Positions 22,952 to 33,284 of a stretch of 64,000 bases of DNA are shown here, in pieces. The notes under the pieces are model-generated. The model had not been told where the DNA came from. It saw only the letters and a program-made list of their open reading frames with translations, and made no database searches. The stretch spans positions 62,001 through 126,000 of the forward strand of contig CAWKND010000014.1 in NCBI GenBank assembly GCA_963850915.1, read 5' to 3'. The stretch's first letter is position 1, and every line of letters begins with the position of its first letter. This stretch comes from CAVTWH01 sp963850915. GTDB taxonomy: Bacteria > Actinomycetota > Actinomycetes > Mycobacteriales > Micromonosporaceae. The translations under genes and the position numbers were made by a program.

Positions 22952-25555
22952 TCAGCCGAGTTCGCGGGCGCGCTCGGCCAGCGAGCCGGCGGCGGCCGGT
23001 ACCCCCTCGACGCCCAGCCGCTCGCCGAGTTCGGCGGCCGCCTCCGCGGCGAGCGCGGCCGGCTCGTACTCGCCGCCCTCCAGGTGCAGTCGGGCCAGTT
23101 CGAGCAGGGTGGTCGCCTTGGCGGGGCTGTCCGGCAGGCTGTCGTAGAGCTCCACCGCCCGATCCAGGTGGTGTAGCGCTTCACCGCGCGAGGCGGCGAC
23201 CACGCCGAGCAGCACGTGTGCGCGCGCGGCGACCACCCGGGTGTGCGTGGCGCGTACGGTGTCGGCGGCGGTGAGCGCGCCCAGCCGGGTCGGCCCGTCC
23301 CCGGCCACGAAGGCTTCCCGGTCGGCCGCGTAGGCGACCTCCAGCGCCAGCAACTCGTCGGCCGGCTCGAGCGGCAGGCCCAGCTCACGGATGCGGCGCA
23401 GCCAGCGCAGTGCCGGCTCCGGTGCCTGCCGGGCGTACGCGGCGCGGGCGGCACCGTGCATGGCCACGGCGGCTGCCAGGGCGTACGGGCCGGGATCGGC
23501 GCGTACCTCCACCGCCAGCCGGTGTGCCGTGTAGCGGTGGGTGGCCAGCGCCTCGACGTAGTCGGGGGTCTCCTGCTCCGGGCGGTGCGCGTCCAGCCAG
23601 TCGGCGGCGCGCTGGTGGCGGGCCAGCCGCTCGGCCCGGGGCAGCCGGTGGTAGCACACGTCGCGGACGAGTACGTGCCGGAACCGGTACTCCAGCTGCC
23701 CGGGCAGGGCCGAGCTGGGCTGCTCGCGGATCAGGTCGCGCTGCTCCAGCCGGCGCAGTGCCCGCTCCACCGAGTCGGTCGGCCGGCCCAGTGCAGCGGC
23801 CACCGCACCCGGCCAGCAGTGCCGGCCGACCACCGCGGCCGCCTGCAGTACCGCACGGTCGGCCTGGTCGAGCAGGTCCAGCCGGTTGGCGATGACCGCC
23901 TGTACGTTGTCCGGCATCGGCGGCGGCTCGTCGCTCGCCGTCGTCCAGCGGGCCACCTCGGGTACCAGCTGCCCGTGCTCCAGCAGCATCCGCACGTACT
24001 CCTGGGCGTACAGCGGGTTGCCGTCGGCGAGTTCGACCAGCGGGTACGGGGTGGTGGTGGCGAAGGCGGAGCCGAACATCAGCGCGTACATGCTGCTGAT
24101 GTCGCTGTCCCGCAACGGACTCAGCGAGAGCGAGAGGGTACCGCCGATGGTCGTCGCCCAGCGCGGGTACCGGTCGCGCAGCTGTGGCCGGCCGGTGCAC
24201 ACGATCAGCAGCGGCAGTCCGCGCGCCGAGGTGGCCAGCAGCTCGATGAAGTGCAGCAGCCGTTCGTCGGCCCAGTGCAGGTCTTCGAAGACCAGCACGG
24301 TCGGGCGCTGCGCGGCCAGCGCCAGTACGAAGCGCCGCCACGCCTGCTCCGTATCGGCCGGCCCGAGCCTGTTGGCGGGCGCCGCACCCGGCGCGGGCTT
24401 CGCGGGCGGCGGGCCGGTCGGCGGCCAGGGGCTGATCAGCGGGGCCAGCGCGTCGGCGAGGTGCCCGGCCTCGGTCGCCGGGACGAGCGCGGCCAGCGCA
24501 CCGGCCAGCCGGCTGGTGACGGTAGCCGGGTCGTCGGAGCTGAGAACGCCGGCGTGGGTACGCACCATGTCGGCGAAGGGCGCGTAGCTCAACTCCTCGC
24601 CGAAGGGTGGGCAGTGCCCGACCAGCCAGTGCACGGCCGGCTCGGTCTGCCGGGCGGCGTGCCGGGACAGCTCGCGCAGCAGCCGGGACTTGCCGATGCC
24701 GGCCTCACCGAAGACCGTGACGAGCTGTGGGGCGCTGGTGCGTACCGTCCGGTGCAGCGCGTTGATCAGCAGCGAGCGCTCGTGTTCCCGGTCGACCATC
24801 GGGGTGCTCTCGATGTCGGTGACCGGCATCCGGGTGTCCCGGGTGCCGAGTGCCAGCCAGACGGTACTGCGGGTGGAGCGGCCGCGCAGGGTCACCGGCG
24901 GGCGCTCCTGGTATTCGATGTCGGCGCTGGTCGCGGCGTAGCTGGTGGCGCAGACCAGGACGCCACCGGGCGGGGCGAGCGTCTGCAGCCGGGCGGCCGT
25001 GTTCACCACGTCCCCGGCGAGGATGGCCTGCCCACCGTCGCGGGCGGCGGCCACGTCGACCAGTGCCTCGCCGGTCGCCACGCCGACGCGGAACCGCAGG
25101 CCGCTGGTCTCCCCGGCGCCCCGGCGCAGCGCCGACTGGAGCTCCAGGCCGGCCCGTACGCAGCGCAGCGGGTCGTTCTCGGTGGCCACCGGCGCACCGA
25201 ACAGGGCCATCACGGCGTCGCCGATGTACTTCTCGACCACCCCGCCGTAGCGGCGTACCACCCCGCGGACCGTACCGAAGTACTCGTTCTGCATGGCGCG
25301 TACCTGCTCGGGGTCGCTGCGCTCGCCGAAGCCGGTGAACTCCACCATGTCGACGAAGAGCACGCTGACCCGGCGTCGATCCTCCTGGGCCAGCGCCGCC
25401 GGCCCCTCCAACTGCTGCCCGCAGTCGGCGCAGTAGGCCGCCCCGGCCGCCGCGCTGCGTCCACATGCGACGCAGCTGACCTGCAACGGGGCGCCGCAGC
25501 CAGCGCAGAAGCGATCGTCAGCTTCCGCGGGCCGGGCACAGGTCGGGCAGGTCAC
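22952..25555 (-). CDS. Class III adenylate/guanylate cyclase-domain protein with AAA ATPase and zinc ribbons
   Basis: An 867-residue protein. Two double-zinc-ribbon pairs (CPTC/CAGC, CVAC/CADC) occupy residues 1-50. The cyclase homology domain has both metal aspartates, VLFVDMVEFTGF and YIGDAVMALFG. An AAA/NB-ARC-like ATPase has Walker A FGEAGIGKSRLL and Walker B VLVFEDLHWAD. A long helical region with TPR-like repeats ends the protein. Such proteins are signal-regulated cyclases or regulators. GTG 25555 (VTCPTC) is chosen because the zinc ribbon follows at once; a longer frame to 25654 exists. It is convergent with the VWA gene, 61 bases apart. Confidence 0.88.
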   Translation of the reverse strand: MTCPTCARPAEADDRFCAGCGAPLQVSCVACGRSAAAGAAYCADCGQQLEGPAALAQEDRRRVSVLFVDMVEFTGFGERSDPEQVRAMQNEYFGTVRGVVRRYGGVVEKYIGDAVMALFGAPVATENDPLRCVRAGLELQSALRRGAGETSGLRFRVGVATGEALVDVAAARDGGQAILAGDVVNTAARLQTLAPPGGVLVCATSYAATSADIEYQERPPVTLRGRSTRSTVWLALGTRDTRMPVTDIESTPMVDREHERSLLINALHRTVRTSAPQLVTVFGEAGIGKSRLLRELSRHAARQTEPAVHWLVGHCPPFGEELSYAPFADMVRTHAGVLSSDDPATVTSRLAGALAALVPATEAGHLADALAPLISPWPPTGPPPAKPAPGAAPANRLGPADTEQAWRRFVLALAAQRPTVLVFEDLHWADERLLHFIELLATSARGLPLLIVCTGRPQLRDRYPRWATTIGGTLSLSLSPLRDSDISSMYALMFGSAFATTTPYPLVELADGNPLYAQEYVRMLLEHGQLVPEVARWTTASDEPPPMPDNVQAVIANRLDLLDQADRAVLQAAAVVGRHCWPGAVAAALGRPTDSVERALRRLEQRDLIREQPSSALPGQLEYRFRHVLVRDVCYHRLPRAERLARHQRAADWLDAHRPEQETPDYVEALATHRYTAHRLAVEVRADPGPYALAAAVAMHGAARAAYARQAPEPALRWLRRIRELGLPLEPADELLALEVAYAADREAFVAGDGPTRLGALTAADTVRATHTRVVAARAHVLLGVVAASRGEALHHLDRAVELYDSLPDSPAKATTLLELARLHLEGGEYEPAALAAEAAAELGERLGVEGVPAAAGSLAERARELG

Positions 25556-25862
25556 AGGCGCGATTTTCTCCGGAGATCCGGGACAGCGGCGAACCAATCC
25601 TGGCACGGCGGCGCCCGGCCGACCAGCCTCCGCCCGGTCGCCCGCGCCCACCACTCCGCCAGATCCCGCAGCGCCAGCTCGGGCAGGCAGCGCCAGCTCG
25701 GGGAGGCGCGCCGACTGGGGGAGGCGACGCCACCTCGGGAGGCGCGCCGGCTCCGGGAGCAGCGGGCAAGTCGGCTAGCCGTCGGTACCGGCCGCCGGGC
25801 GGCTTGCCCGGGCACGATATGAAGGCAGCGCGACATGGAGCCCGCGGTCTAGCGGGGCGACA

Positions 25863-25910
25863 GATGAGCAGCACGACCGATGAGCAGCACGACCGATGAG
25901 CAGCACGGCC
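25863..25910. repeat. Three tandem 16-bp repeats
   Basis: Units gatgagcagcacgacc at 25863-25878 and 25879-25894 and a one-base variant at 25895-25910. They stand just upstream of the small acidic repeat protein. The rest of the 25556-25944 gap is repetitive GC-rich DNA with no gene. Confidence 0.8.
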
Positions 25911-25944
25911 GGGCCAGTCGGGCCTGCCAGGAGATGGGGACAGC

Positions 25945-26127
25945 ATGAGCCAGCCGGAGAGCGCCGACGCGCAGCAGGTGGAACCGCAGCAAGTCGAACC
26001 GCAGCAAGTCGAACCGCAGGAGGTCAGCGCGACGTACGAGGTGTACGGAATCGATGAGGAGCCGACGCTGACCTGGACCGCCCCGGTCACGCCGGCCGAC
26101 GACGAGGACGGCCCGGCCGCGGCCTGA
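25945..26127 (+). CDS. Small acidic protein with QQVEP pentapeptide repeats
   Basis: A 60-residue acidic protein with three copies of QQVEP (residues about 10-24), encoded by 15-bp repeats at 25972-26016. The C-terminal half reads YEVYGIDEEPTLTWTAPV. The ribosome site GGAGATGGGG lies upstream with acceptable spacing. No family recognised. It might be a modified-peptide precursor or simply a disordered protein, but no maturation enzyme lies next to it. Confidence 0.5.
   Translation: MSQPESADAQQVEPQQVEPQQVEPQEVSATYEVYGIDEEPTLTWTAPVTPADDEDGPAAA
25972..26016 (+). repeat. In-frame 15-bp tandem repeats (QQVEP)
   Basis: Units cagcaggtggaaccg (25972-25986) and cagcaagtcgaaccg (25987-26001, 26002-26016), plus a partial fourth. 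Confidence 0.8.
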
Positions 26128-26157
26128 GCGGCCACGCGACCGAAACGGAGCCGAGGC

Positions 26158-26940
26158 TCAGCGGTCGGCCATGCCGGCGCGCCGGCGCAGCGAGGAGAGG
26201 TCGATGACCACGATGCGCCGGCCCTCGGTACGCAGCCAGCCGCGCGCCGCGAACGAGCCGATCGCCTGGTTGACGCTCTGCCGCGAGCCGCCGGCCATCT
26301 CCGCGAGCTGGCTCTGGTTCAGCTCGATGGTGACCATCGGCGCGGAGCTGTCGCCGGCCAGCCGGACCAGCGTCTTGGCCACCCGGCCGGGCAGGTCGAG
26401 GAAGACGTGGTCGGCGTTCTGCTCGGTGAGCCGGCGGATCAGCTGGCCCAGCGAGCGCATCACGGCGTCCAGGATGCGGGGGTTGGCGTGTACCAGTTCG
26501 ATGAACGCGGACCGGGACAGCGCCAGCGCGGACGTGTCCTCGATCGCCTCGGCCGAGGCCGACCGGGCGGCGCCGTCGAGCAGCGAAACTTCCCCGAGTA
26601 CGTCCGGCGGGCGCATCACGTTGAGCACGGCGCGTTCGCCGGTGGCCGAGGTGCGGAACACCGCGACCGCGCCGCGGCGCAGCACGATGAGCGACTCGCC
26701 CGGATCGTTCTCGACGAAGAGCAACTGCCCTTTGCGGTACGTGCGCGGCACCGCCGCCGCGATCACCCGGTGGCGTACCTCGGGCTCCAGCGACGCGAAC
26801 ATCTCCACGCCCGTCAGCGCGTCGCCGAGATCCGGCTGTCTTGCGTCCACGGGCCGGCCCTCCCACTGCGGCGCCCTCGGTCCGGTGGCAGCGGCGCTAC
26901 CCCGGTGCGTGACCGGGTCCGGCATAGGCAAACCGGTCAC
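26158..26940 (-). CDS. Crp/Fnr family transcriptional regulator
   Basis: A 260-residue protein. An N-terminal extension of about 35 residues precedes a cyclic-nucleotide-binding beta-roll (GQLLFVENDPGESLIVLRRGAVAVFR, DVLGEVSLLDGAARSASAEA) and a winged helix with LAEMAGGSRQSVNQAIGSFAARGWL. The roll keeps the GE..L and R-S-A phosphate-binding pattern, so cAMP or another nucleotide is possible; the cyclase gene two genes away makes cAMP an attractive but unproven ligand. GTG 26940 has GGAGG five bases upstream. Confidence 0.88.
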   Translation of the reverse strand: MTGLPMPDPVTHRGSAAATGPRAPQWEGRPVDARQPDLGDALTGVEMFASLEPEVRHRVIAAAVPRTYRKGQLLFVENDPGESLIVLRRGAVAVFRTSATGERAVLNVMRPPDVLGEVSLLDGAARSASAEAIEDTSALALSRSAFIELVHANPRILDAVMRSLGQLIRRLTEQNADHVFLDLPGRVAKTLVRLAGDSSAPMVTIELNQSQLAEMAGGSRQSVNQAIGSFAARGWLRTEGRRIVVIDLSSLRRRAGMADR

Positions 26941-27191
26941 TGTTTCCTCCCCGCGTCCGGCGTCCCCGGCGGCATCGCCGCAGGTTGAAGCCGGGTTCGC
27001 AGTATGCAGATCATGACTTCCGATGGCTCGGTTGTATACCCCTTGCGCCACCGGGCGCCGAGGCATCGATCGAGCATGACCCGGGGCAGGTTATCCGGTT
27101 CCGGCCCGAGTGGACCAATTCCTTGGTAACGGCGCGATAACAGCGCGAATCTGGTTGCGTTGTGGACTGCCGTGCACACGCTGCGTACCCG

Positions 27192-27197
27192 CATAAT
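27192..27197 (+). promoter_or_regulatory. Leaderless -10 element of the phosphotransferase-like gene
   Basis: CATAAT ends seven bases before GTG 27205, with no ribosome site between. The 264-base gap upstream (26941-27204) otherwise shows only the divergent Crp-gene ribosome site. Confidence 0.4.
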
Positions 27198-27204
27198 CAG
27201 CGCC

Positions 27205-28173
27205 GTGGCGACTGAGCAGGCGCTCCGTTCGGCGGTACGCACGATGTGGCACCGCACGGTCGAAGAGTGCACCGTGCTGACCCGGCACCTGTGGCGGCTG
27301 CGTACCGCGCCGGAGCACTCGTCCGCCGCGCCCGAGTACCTGATCGCCAAGTGGGTACCGGTGGACCGGCGACCACGCCTGCTCGGCGGACTCGCCGTCG
27401 CCGACCACCTCGCCCAGCAGGGCCTGGACACCGGTGCGCCGCTGCCAGCCGTGGACGGCGCCACCTGCGTACCGGTCCACAACGGACTGCTCGCGGTGCT
27501 GCGTCCGGCGCCCGGTCGTACCCTCGTCGCCGCCGACCCGATCGACCAGCAGTTCTGGGGCGACACGCTGGGCTCGGTACACCGGTCGCTCACCGGGTAC
27601 ACGCACCGCAGCCTGGTACGGCTCGGCCCGCTCGACCCGGATGCTCCGCACTTGAGCCTGGAGCCGTGGCTGCGCCCAGCCGTCGCCGAGGCCACCGCCG
27701 CGCTGATCCGGCTGACCGTCACCGACCAGTTGACCTACGGCGTTGTGCACGGCGATCCGGAGCCGGGCGCTTTCCGGGTGGACCGGGCGACCGGCCGGAT
27801 GAGCCTGGTCGGCTGGGGCTGGGCCGCGACCGGCCTGCTCCTCTACGACGTTGCCAACGCGGTCGGCTACATCGGCGGGATCCCGGCCGCGGCCGAGTTC
27901 CTGGACGGCTACCTGGCCGCCGGTCCGCTGCAGGCCGGCGAGGTGGAGGCCGCCCTGCCGGTGGTGCTGCGCTGTCGCTGGGCCCGCCGGGCGGACCTGT
28001 TCGCCCGCCGGCTGGCGACCGGTACCAGCGAGGACCGCGACGCCGACCGGGCCGGGCTGGCGGAGGCGCGGGAGGCGCTGGCCCCGACGCGTCTGATGTA
28101 CCCTGCGATGGTACCGCCGTCTGATCGGTACCGGGCGCGGCCGGACGGGGCCGGGGGCGGCCTGGCAGGATGA
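27205..28173 (+). CDS. Aminoglycoside-phosphotransferase-fold protein with degenerate active site
   Basis: A 322-residue protein with APH/choline-kinase fold features. VVHGDPEPGAF (residues 181-190) aligns with the catalytic HGD-x4-N loop, but Ala replaces the metal-binding Asn. LVGWGW (201-206) aligns with the metal-binding IDWE/G motif, with Gly in place of Asp. The scaffold is kept (LYDVANAV after it), so this looks like a pseudokinase. The stop is directly followed by RNase AS, six bases before its start, suggesting an operon. Confidence 0.7.
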   Translation: MATEQALRSAVRTMWHRTVEECTVLTRHLWRLRTAPEHSSAAPEYLIAKWVPVDRRPRLLGGLAVADHLAQQGLDTGAPLPAVDGATCVPVHNGLLAVLRPAPGRTLVAADPIDQQFWGDTLGSVHRSLTGYTHRSLVRLGPLDPDAPHLSLEPWLRPAVAEATAALIRLTVTDQLTYGVVHGDPEPGAFRVDRATGRMSLVGWGWAATGLLLYDVANAVGYIGGIPAAAEFLDGYLAAGPLQAGEVEAALPVVLRCRWARRADLFARRLATGTSEDRDADRAGLAEAREALAPTRLMYPAMVPPSDRYRARPDGAGGGLAG

Positions 28174-28179
28174 CCGGTG

Positions 28180-28671
28180 ATGGTCTACCGATACTTCTAC
28201 GACTGCGAGTTCATCGAGGACGGCCGCCTCGTGGACCTCGTCTCCATCGGCGTGGTCGACGAACACGGTCGCGAGTTCTACGCGATCTCCAGCCAGTTCG
28301 ACGAGTCCCGGGCCGGCCCGTGGGTACGCCGCCACGTACTGGACAAGCTGCCCTCACCGGCTGACCCGGCGTGGCGTTCCCGCGAGCGGATCCGGGACGA
28401 CCTGTACGCCTTCCTGCTCGAGCCGGTACACGGCCGGCCGGGGGAGGAGATCGAGTTGTGGGCCTGGTACGCCGCGTACGACCACGTGGCGCTCGCCCAG
28501 TTGTGGGGGGCGATGCCGGCGCTACCCAGGGCGATCCCCCGGTTCACCAAGGACCTGCGGCAACTCTGGGACGACAAGGGCCGGCCCACGCTGCCCGAGA
28601 TGGCCGGCCGGCACGACGCGCTGGTGGACGCCCGGCACAACCTGGCCCGCTGGGCCGTCCTCAACGGGTAG
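28180..28671 (+). CDS. Polyadenylate-specific 3'-exoribonuclease AS (RNase AS-like)
   Basis: A 163-residue DEDDh exonuclease. YFYDCEFIEDG gives the first Asp/Glu pair, WAWYAAYDHVAL the second Asp, and HDALVDARHNL the His and last Asp. Length and opening sequence match mycobacterial RNase AS (Rv2179c, from memory), which degrades adenylate-containing 3' ends of RNA. The position just before the DAHP synthase region is also conserved. ATG 28180 is preferred; the adjacent GTG 28177 would add one residue. Confidence 0.88.
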   Translation: MVYRYFYDCEFIEDGRLVDLVSIGVVDEHGREFYAISSQFDESRAGPWVRRHVLDKLPSPADPAWRSRERIRDDLYAFLLEPVHGRPGEEIELWAWYAAYDHVALAQLWGAMPALPRAIPRFTKDLRQLWDDKGRPTLPEMAGRHDALVDARHNLARWAVLNG

Positions 28672-28676
28672 CGGGG

Positions 28677-29267
28677 CTACCCGACGGGCGGCTGGCGGTA
28701 CGGGGCGTGCGAGTAGTACTTGGGCCGGCTGTCCAGGCGTACGTGCAGCCACGCCACCCCCAGCCCGGAGGTACTGAGCCAGAGCGGTCCCGGGTCGCGT
28801 GCCCACCAGTCGCGTACCTGCCCGGCCACCGCGTGCCACACCGCGTCCACCTGCGTCGCGGGCGCCTGCCGGCAGAACCGGACCAGGTGCGGGTAGGCGG
28901 TCGGTTCGACCCCCGGCTGCTGGGTGGGGATCACCAGCCGGGCGTCGCCGCGCAGGTTGGCACAGCTGACCACGGGGGTACCGGCCCGGAAGTGCTCGGC
29001 GAACGACGACCCGTCGACGGCGACTCCGTCCAACAGTGCCGCTTCGACCAGCACCATCCGGAACCGCTCGCCGGTGCGCGCTGACGAGGTCGGGGTGCAC
29101 TCCCAGAAGCAGGCCGGCCACGGCGACCCGGCGAGCACCCGGGTGAGGGCAGCCGGCTGCGCGGCGAGCGCGTCGACGAAGTCCGCCCAGGAGCCCGGCT
29201 CGCCGTCGCGTACCAGCTCGTACTCCACGGTGTGCGGATCGACGCGGTGCGGGAGGAAGGCGTACAC
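28677..29267 (-). CDS. Conserved hypothetical protein (DUF6940-like)
   Basis: A 196-residue soluble protein with SPWPACFWECTP, YPHLVRFCRQAPATQ and a conserved C-terminus, LWLSTSGLGVAWLHVRLDSRPKYY. I believe this matches the uncharacterised DUF6940 family, but could not check. It is convergent with RNase AS, five bases apart. GTG 29267 has GGAGG about ten bases upstream; a 13-base dyad (CGTTA/TAACG, 29297-29309) holding a TAAGCT -10 lies just before it on this strand. Confidence 0.7.
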   Translation of the reverse strand: MYAFLPHRVDPHTVEYELVRDGEPGSWADFVDALAAQPAALTRVLAGSPWPACFWECTPTSSARTGERFRMVLVEAALLDGVAVDGSSFAEHFRAGTPVVSCANLRGDARLVIPTQQPGVEPTAYPHLVRFCRQAPATQVDAVWHAVAGQVRDWWARDPGPLWLSTSGLGVAWLHVRLDSRPKYYSHAPYRQPPVG

Positions 29268-29386
29268 CCGGGTTGATCCTCCGTGGTTTGGGGTGGCGTT
29301 AGCTTAACGTTCAGTGACCGGTAATTCGGGTCTGGTAACTGTGCTGTCGGGCTTTCCGACGAGCGCCAAACGGCCGGGGTGCCGCT

Positions 29387-29414
29387 TTGTTCGCCGGTAC
29401 GGTGGGACTACAGT
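29387..29414 (+). promoter_or_regulatory. Putative promoter of phosphofructokinase
   Basis: TTGTTC (29387-29392), a 16-base spacer and TACAGT (29409-29414) form a housekeeping-type promoter. It would give a 5' leader of about 130 bases before ATG 29552. Confidence 0.4.
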
Positions 29415-29551
29415 GCGCAGTTGCGGCCCGCCCTGGCCGGCAACGACGCCGAGGGTCCCCGACCCGTGCACCACCGGGGCCCGCAACCCGCGAACCGTCT
29501 TCCGCGGTGTTCGGGCCGCCTCTCGCAGTGACTGGAAGGGACAAGCACGTT

Positions 29552-30580
<1,029 letters not shown>

Positions 30581-30659
30581 TCGTCTCGTCTGATCGATTC
30601 GTCGACGGCGCCGCGGTCCGCACCGGACCGCGGCGCCGCCGCCACTGGAGGGCAGATCC

Positions 30660-31466
30660 GTGCACACCGTCGCGGTGATCGGCGCCGGCAAGATCGGCGA
30701 GGTACTGCTGTCCGGGCTTACCCGCTCGGGCTGGCCAACCGACCGGCTGCTGGCCACCGCCCGGCGCCCCGAACGGGCGGCCGAGCTGGCCGAGCGCTAC
30801 GGCGTCGAGGTGGTCGCCAACGAGGTCGCGGTGCGCCGCGCCGACGTGCTCGCCGTCGCGGTCAAGCCGCAGGATGCCGGGGCACTGCTGGCCGAGCTCG
30901 GCCCGGGTATCCCGGCGGACAAACTGGTGGTCTCGCTCTGCGCCGGGCTGCCCACGTCCTTCTTCGCCAAGTGGCTGGCCCCGGGTACCCCGGTCGTGCG
31001 GGTCATGACGAACACGCCCGCGCTGGTGGACGAGGCAATGACGGCGATCTCCGCGGGGGAGTACGCGACGCCCGCGCACCTGGCGCTGGCCGAGGAGATG
31101 TTCACGCCGCTGGGCCGGGTGCTGCGGGTACCCGAGTCACAGCAGGACGCGGTGACCGCGCTGTCCGGCTCCGGGCCGGCGTACTTCTTCTTCCTGGTCG
31201 AGGCGATGACGGACGCGGGCATCCTGCTCGGCCTGCCGCGCCAGGTGGCCCACGATCTGATCGTGCAGACGGCGATCGGCTCGGCGATCATGCTCCGCGA
31301 CTCGGGGGAGCATCCGGTGAAGCTGCGCGAGGCGGTGACCTCGCCGGCCGGTACCACCATCAACGCCATTCGCGAGTTGGAGAAGCACGGGGTACGCGCG
31401 GCCCTGCTGGCGGCTCTCGAAGCGGCCCGCGACCGGGCCCGGGAGATCGCCGCCCAGGCGAGCTGA
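30660..31466 (+). CDS. proC: Pyrroline-5-carboxylate reductase
   Basis: A 268-residue protein. The N-terminal Rossmann motif is VAVIGAGKIGEVLLSGL, then AVKPQD, RVMTNTPALVDEAM, and the C-terminal signature DAVTALSGSGPAYFF and TSPAGTTINAIRELEKHGVRAAL. It reduces 1-pyrroline-5-carboxylate to proline with NADPH in the last step of proline synthesis. GTG 30660 is preceded by GGAGGGC. It lies 80 bases after the PFK gene and about 85 bases before the DAHP synthase gene. Confidence 0.93.
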   Translation: MHTVAVIGAGKIGEVLLSGLTRSGWPTDRLLATARRPERAAELAERYGVEVVANEVAVRRADVLAVAVKPQDAGALLAELGPGIPADKLVVSLCAGLPTSFFAKWLAPGTPVVRVMTNTPALVDEAMTAISAGEYATPAHLALAEEMFTPLGRVLRVPESQQDAVTALSGSGPAYFFFLVEAMTDAGILLGLPRQVAHDLIVQTAIGSAIMLRDSGEHPVKLREAVTSPAGTTINAIRELEKHGVRAALLAALEAARDRAREIAAQAS

Positions 31467-31539
31467 TCCACCCACCGGGAGAAACCTCCCGGATGCTGGA
31501 AGTTCGGCCAGCGGCAAGGAAGGCTCGAGTCAGGCCCCG

Positions 31540-31545
31540 TAATCT
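31540..31545 (+). promoter_or_regulatory. Leaderless -10 element of DAHP synthase
   Basis: TAATCT ends seven bases before ATG 31553. This argues for that ATG rather than ATG 31547, which would lie one base from the hexamer. Confidence 0.45.
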
Positions 31546-31552
31546 GATGGAC

Positions 31553-32944
31553 ATGCGCCAGGAGTGGCACGACCTTCGGTACCCGGGGCTGGAAATCGGT
31601 CGCCCCACCCACGACTCCGCCGAGGCGGAGTCGCTCGGCCTGGACCACTGGCGGTCGCTGCCGCGCGCGCAGACCCCGCCGTGGGAGGACTGGGACCAGG
31701 TCGCCGAGGTGTGCCGGGTACTCGACGGGGTGCCCTCCATCGTCGCCCCGTACGAAGTGGACGACCTGCGGGCGCGGCTGGCCGAGGTCTGCGAGGGGCG
31801 CGCGTTCGTACTCCAGGGCGGCGACTGCGCGGAGACGTTCGCCGACAACACCGAGACCCACCTGGTCGCCAACGCGCGCACCCTGCTGCAGATGGCGGTG
31901 GTGTTGACCTACGGGGCGAGCCTGCCGGTCGTCAAGATCGCCCGGATGGCCGGCCAGTACACCAAGCCGCGCTCGGCTGCGCTGGACGCGCTCGGGCTGG
32001 CCGCCTACCGCGGCGACATGATCAACTCACTGGACGCCAACCCGGCTGCCCGGGTGGCCGACCCGCAGCGCATGATCCGGGCGTACGCCAACGCGGCCGC
32101 CGCGATGAACATGATGCGGGCCTACCTCGGTGGTGGCATGGCCGACCTGCACGCCGTCCACGACTGGAACCGCGACTACGTACGCACCTCGGCCTTCGGC
32201 GAGCGCTACGAGGCGATCGCCCGGGAGATCGAGCGGGCACTGGCCTTCATCCGCGCCTGCGGGATGACCGACGACCAGGCCCTGCGCACCGTCACGCTGT
32301 ACTGCTCGCACGAGGCGCTCGCGCTGGAGTACGACCGCGCGCTGACCCGGGTCGCCGGTGGCCGCGCCTACGGGCTTTCCGGCCACTTCCTCTGGATCGG
32401 CGAGCGCACCAAGCAGCTCGACGGCGCGCACATCGACTTCATCTCCCGGATCAGCAACCCGATCGGCGTCAAGATCGGCCCGGGTACCACCCCCGAGGTG
32501 GCTCTCGAACTCTGCGAGAAGCTCAACCCCGACAACATCTCCGGGCGGCTCACCCTGGTCAGCCGGATGGGCAACCAGCGGGTACGCGACGTGCTGCCCT
32601 CGATCGTCGAGAAGGTACACGCCAGCGGGGCCAAAGTGGTGTGGCAGTGCGATCCCATGCACGGCAACACGCACGAGTCCTCCAACGGGTACAAGACGCG
32701 GCACTTCGACCGGATCGTCGATGAGGTACTCGGCTACTTCGAGGTACACCGCCAGCTGGAGACGCACCCCGGCGGCATCCACATCGAGCTGACCGGGGAG
32801 GACGTCACCGAGTGCCTGGGCGGTGCGCAGGCGATCGTGGACGCCGACCTGCCCGGCCGGTACGAGACGGCGTGTGACCCGCGACTGAACACCCAGCAGT
32901 CGCTGGAGCTGGCCTTCCTGGTCGCCGAGATGCTCCGCGGCTGA
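31553..32944 (+). CDS. aroG: Class II 3-deoxy-7-phosphoheptulonate (DAHP) synthase
   Basis: A 463-residue plant-type enzyme. It shows VLQGGDCAETF (metal-binding Cys), KIARMAGQYTKPRS, YRGDMIN, SGHFLWIGERT, GVKIGPGTTP and WQCDPMHGNTH, all hallmarks of the class II family. It joins phosphoenolpyruvate and erythrose 4-phosphate in the first step of the shikimate pathway. Position and orientation match mycobacterial aroG (Rv2178c, from memory). ATG 31553 fits a leaderless promoter. Confidence 0.93.
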   Translation: MRQEWHDLRYPGLEIGRPTHDSAEAESLGLDHWRSLPRAQTPPWEDWDQVAEVCRVLDGVPSIVAPYEVDDLRARLAEVCEGRAFVLQGGDCAETFADNTETHLVANARTLLQMAVVLTYGASLPVVKIARMAGQYTKPRSAALDALGLAAYRGDMINSLDANPAARVADPQRMIRAYANAAAAMNMMRAYLGGGMADLHAVHDWNRDYVRTSAFGERYEAIAREIERALAFIRACGMTDDQALRTVTLYCSHEALALEYDRALTRVAGGRAYGLSGHFLWIGERTKQLDGAHIDFISRISNPIGVKIGPGTTPEVALELCEKLNPDNISGRLTLVSRMGNQRVRDVLPSIVEKVHASGAKVVWQCDPMHGNTHESSNGYKTRHFDRIVDEVLGYFEVHRQLETHPGGIHIELTGEDVTECLGGAQAIVDADLPGRYETACDPRLNTQQSLELAFLVAEMLRG

Positions 32945-33284
32945 CCGCCCTCTCGCTGGCGCTGCCTCCGGGCGACCGGAAACTCGATAGCTCGGGCCGA
33001 ATGGGCGCGGGTACCGTCAACGACGCCCAGGGCTGATCAAGCGGCGCACCGGCATCGCCGGATCGCGTTCCGTGCCCTGGTAAACGGCAACGGGCTACCA
33101 ACCCACTGGTTCAAATCCAGATCCTGCGGAAAGCTCCGGCGCTCGCCCTCGGGCACCGGCCGGCCGGCTCTGCGGGCGGCGCGCGCTCCGGCGCGGGTAC
33201 GCCCCCGCCGTCCGATCGGGAGCGCCGGAGCCTACCCATGGGTTGGCACGAGCCGGCAGTCACGGGACGAGAGGAGTGCACGCG

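Noticed and set aside
33057..33128. tRNA-like segment with GGTTCAAATCC T-loop, possible acceptor and D stems
   Set aside because: The acceptor has a mismatch, there is no proper anticodon stem and no variable loop between it and the T arm. At best a degenerate tRNA remnant; not annotated.
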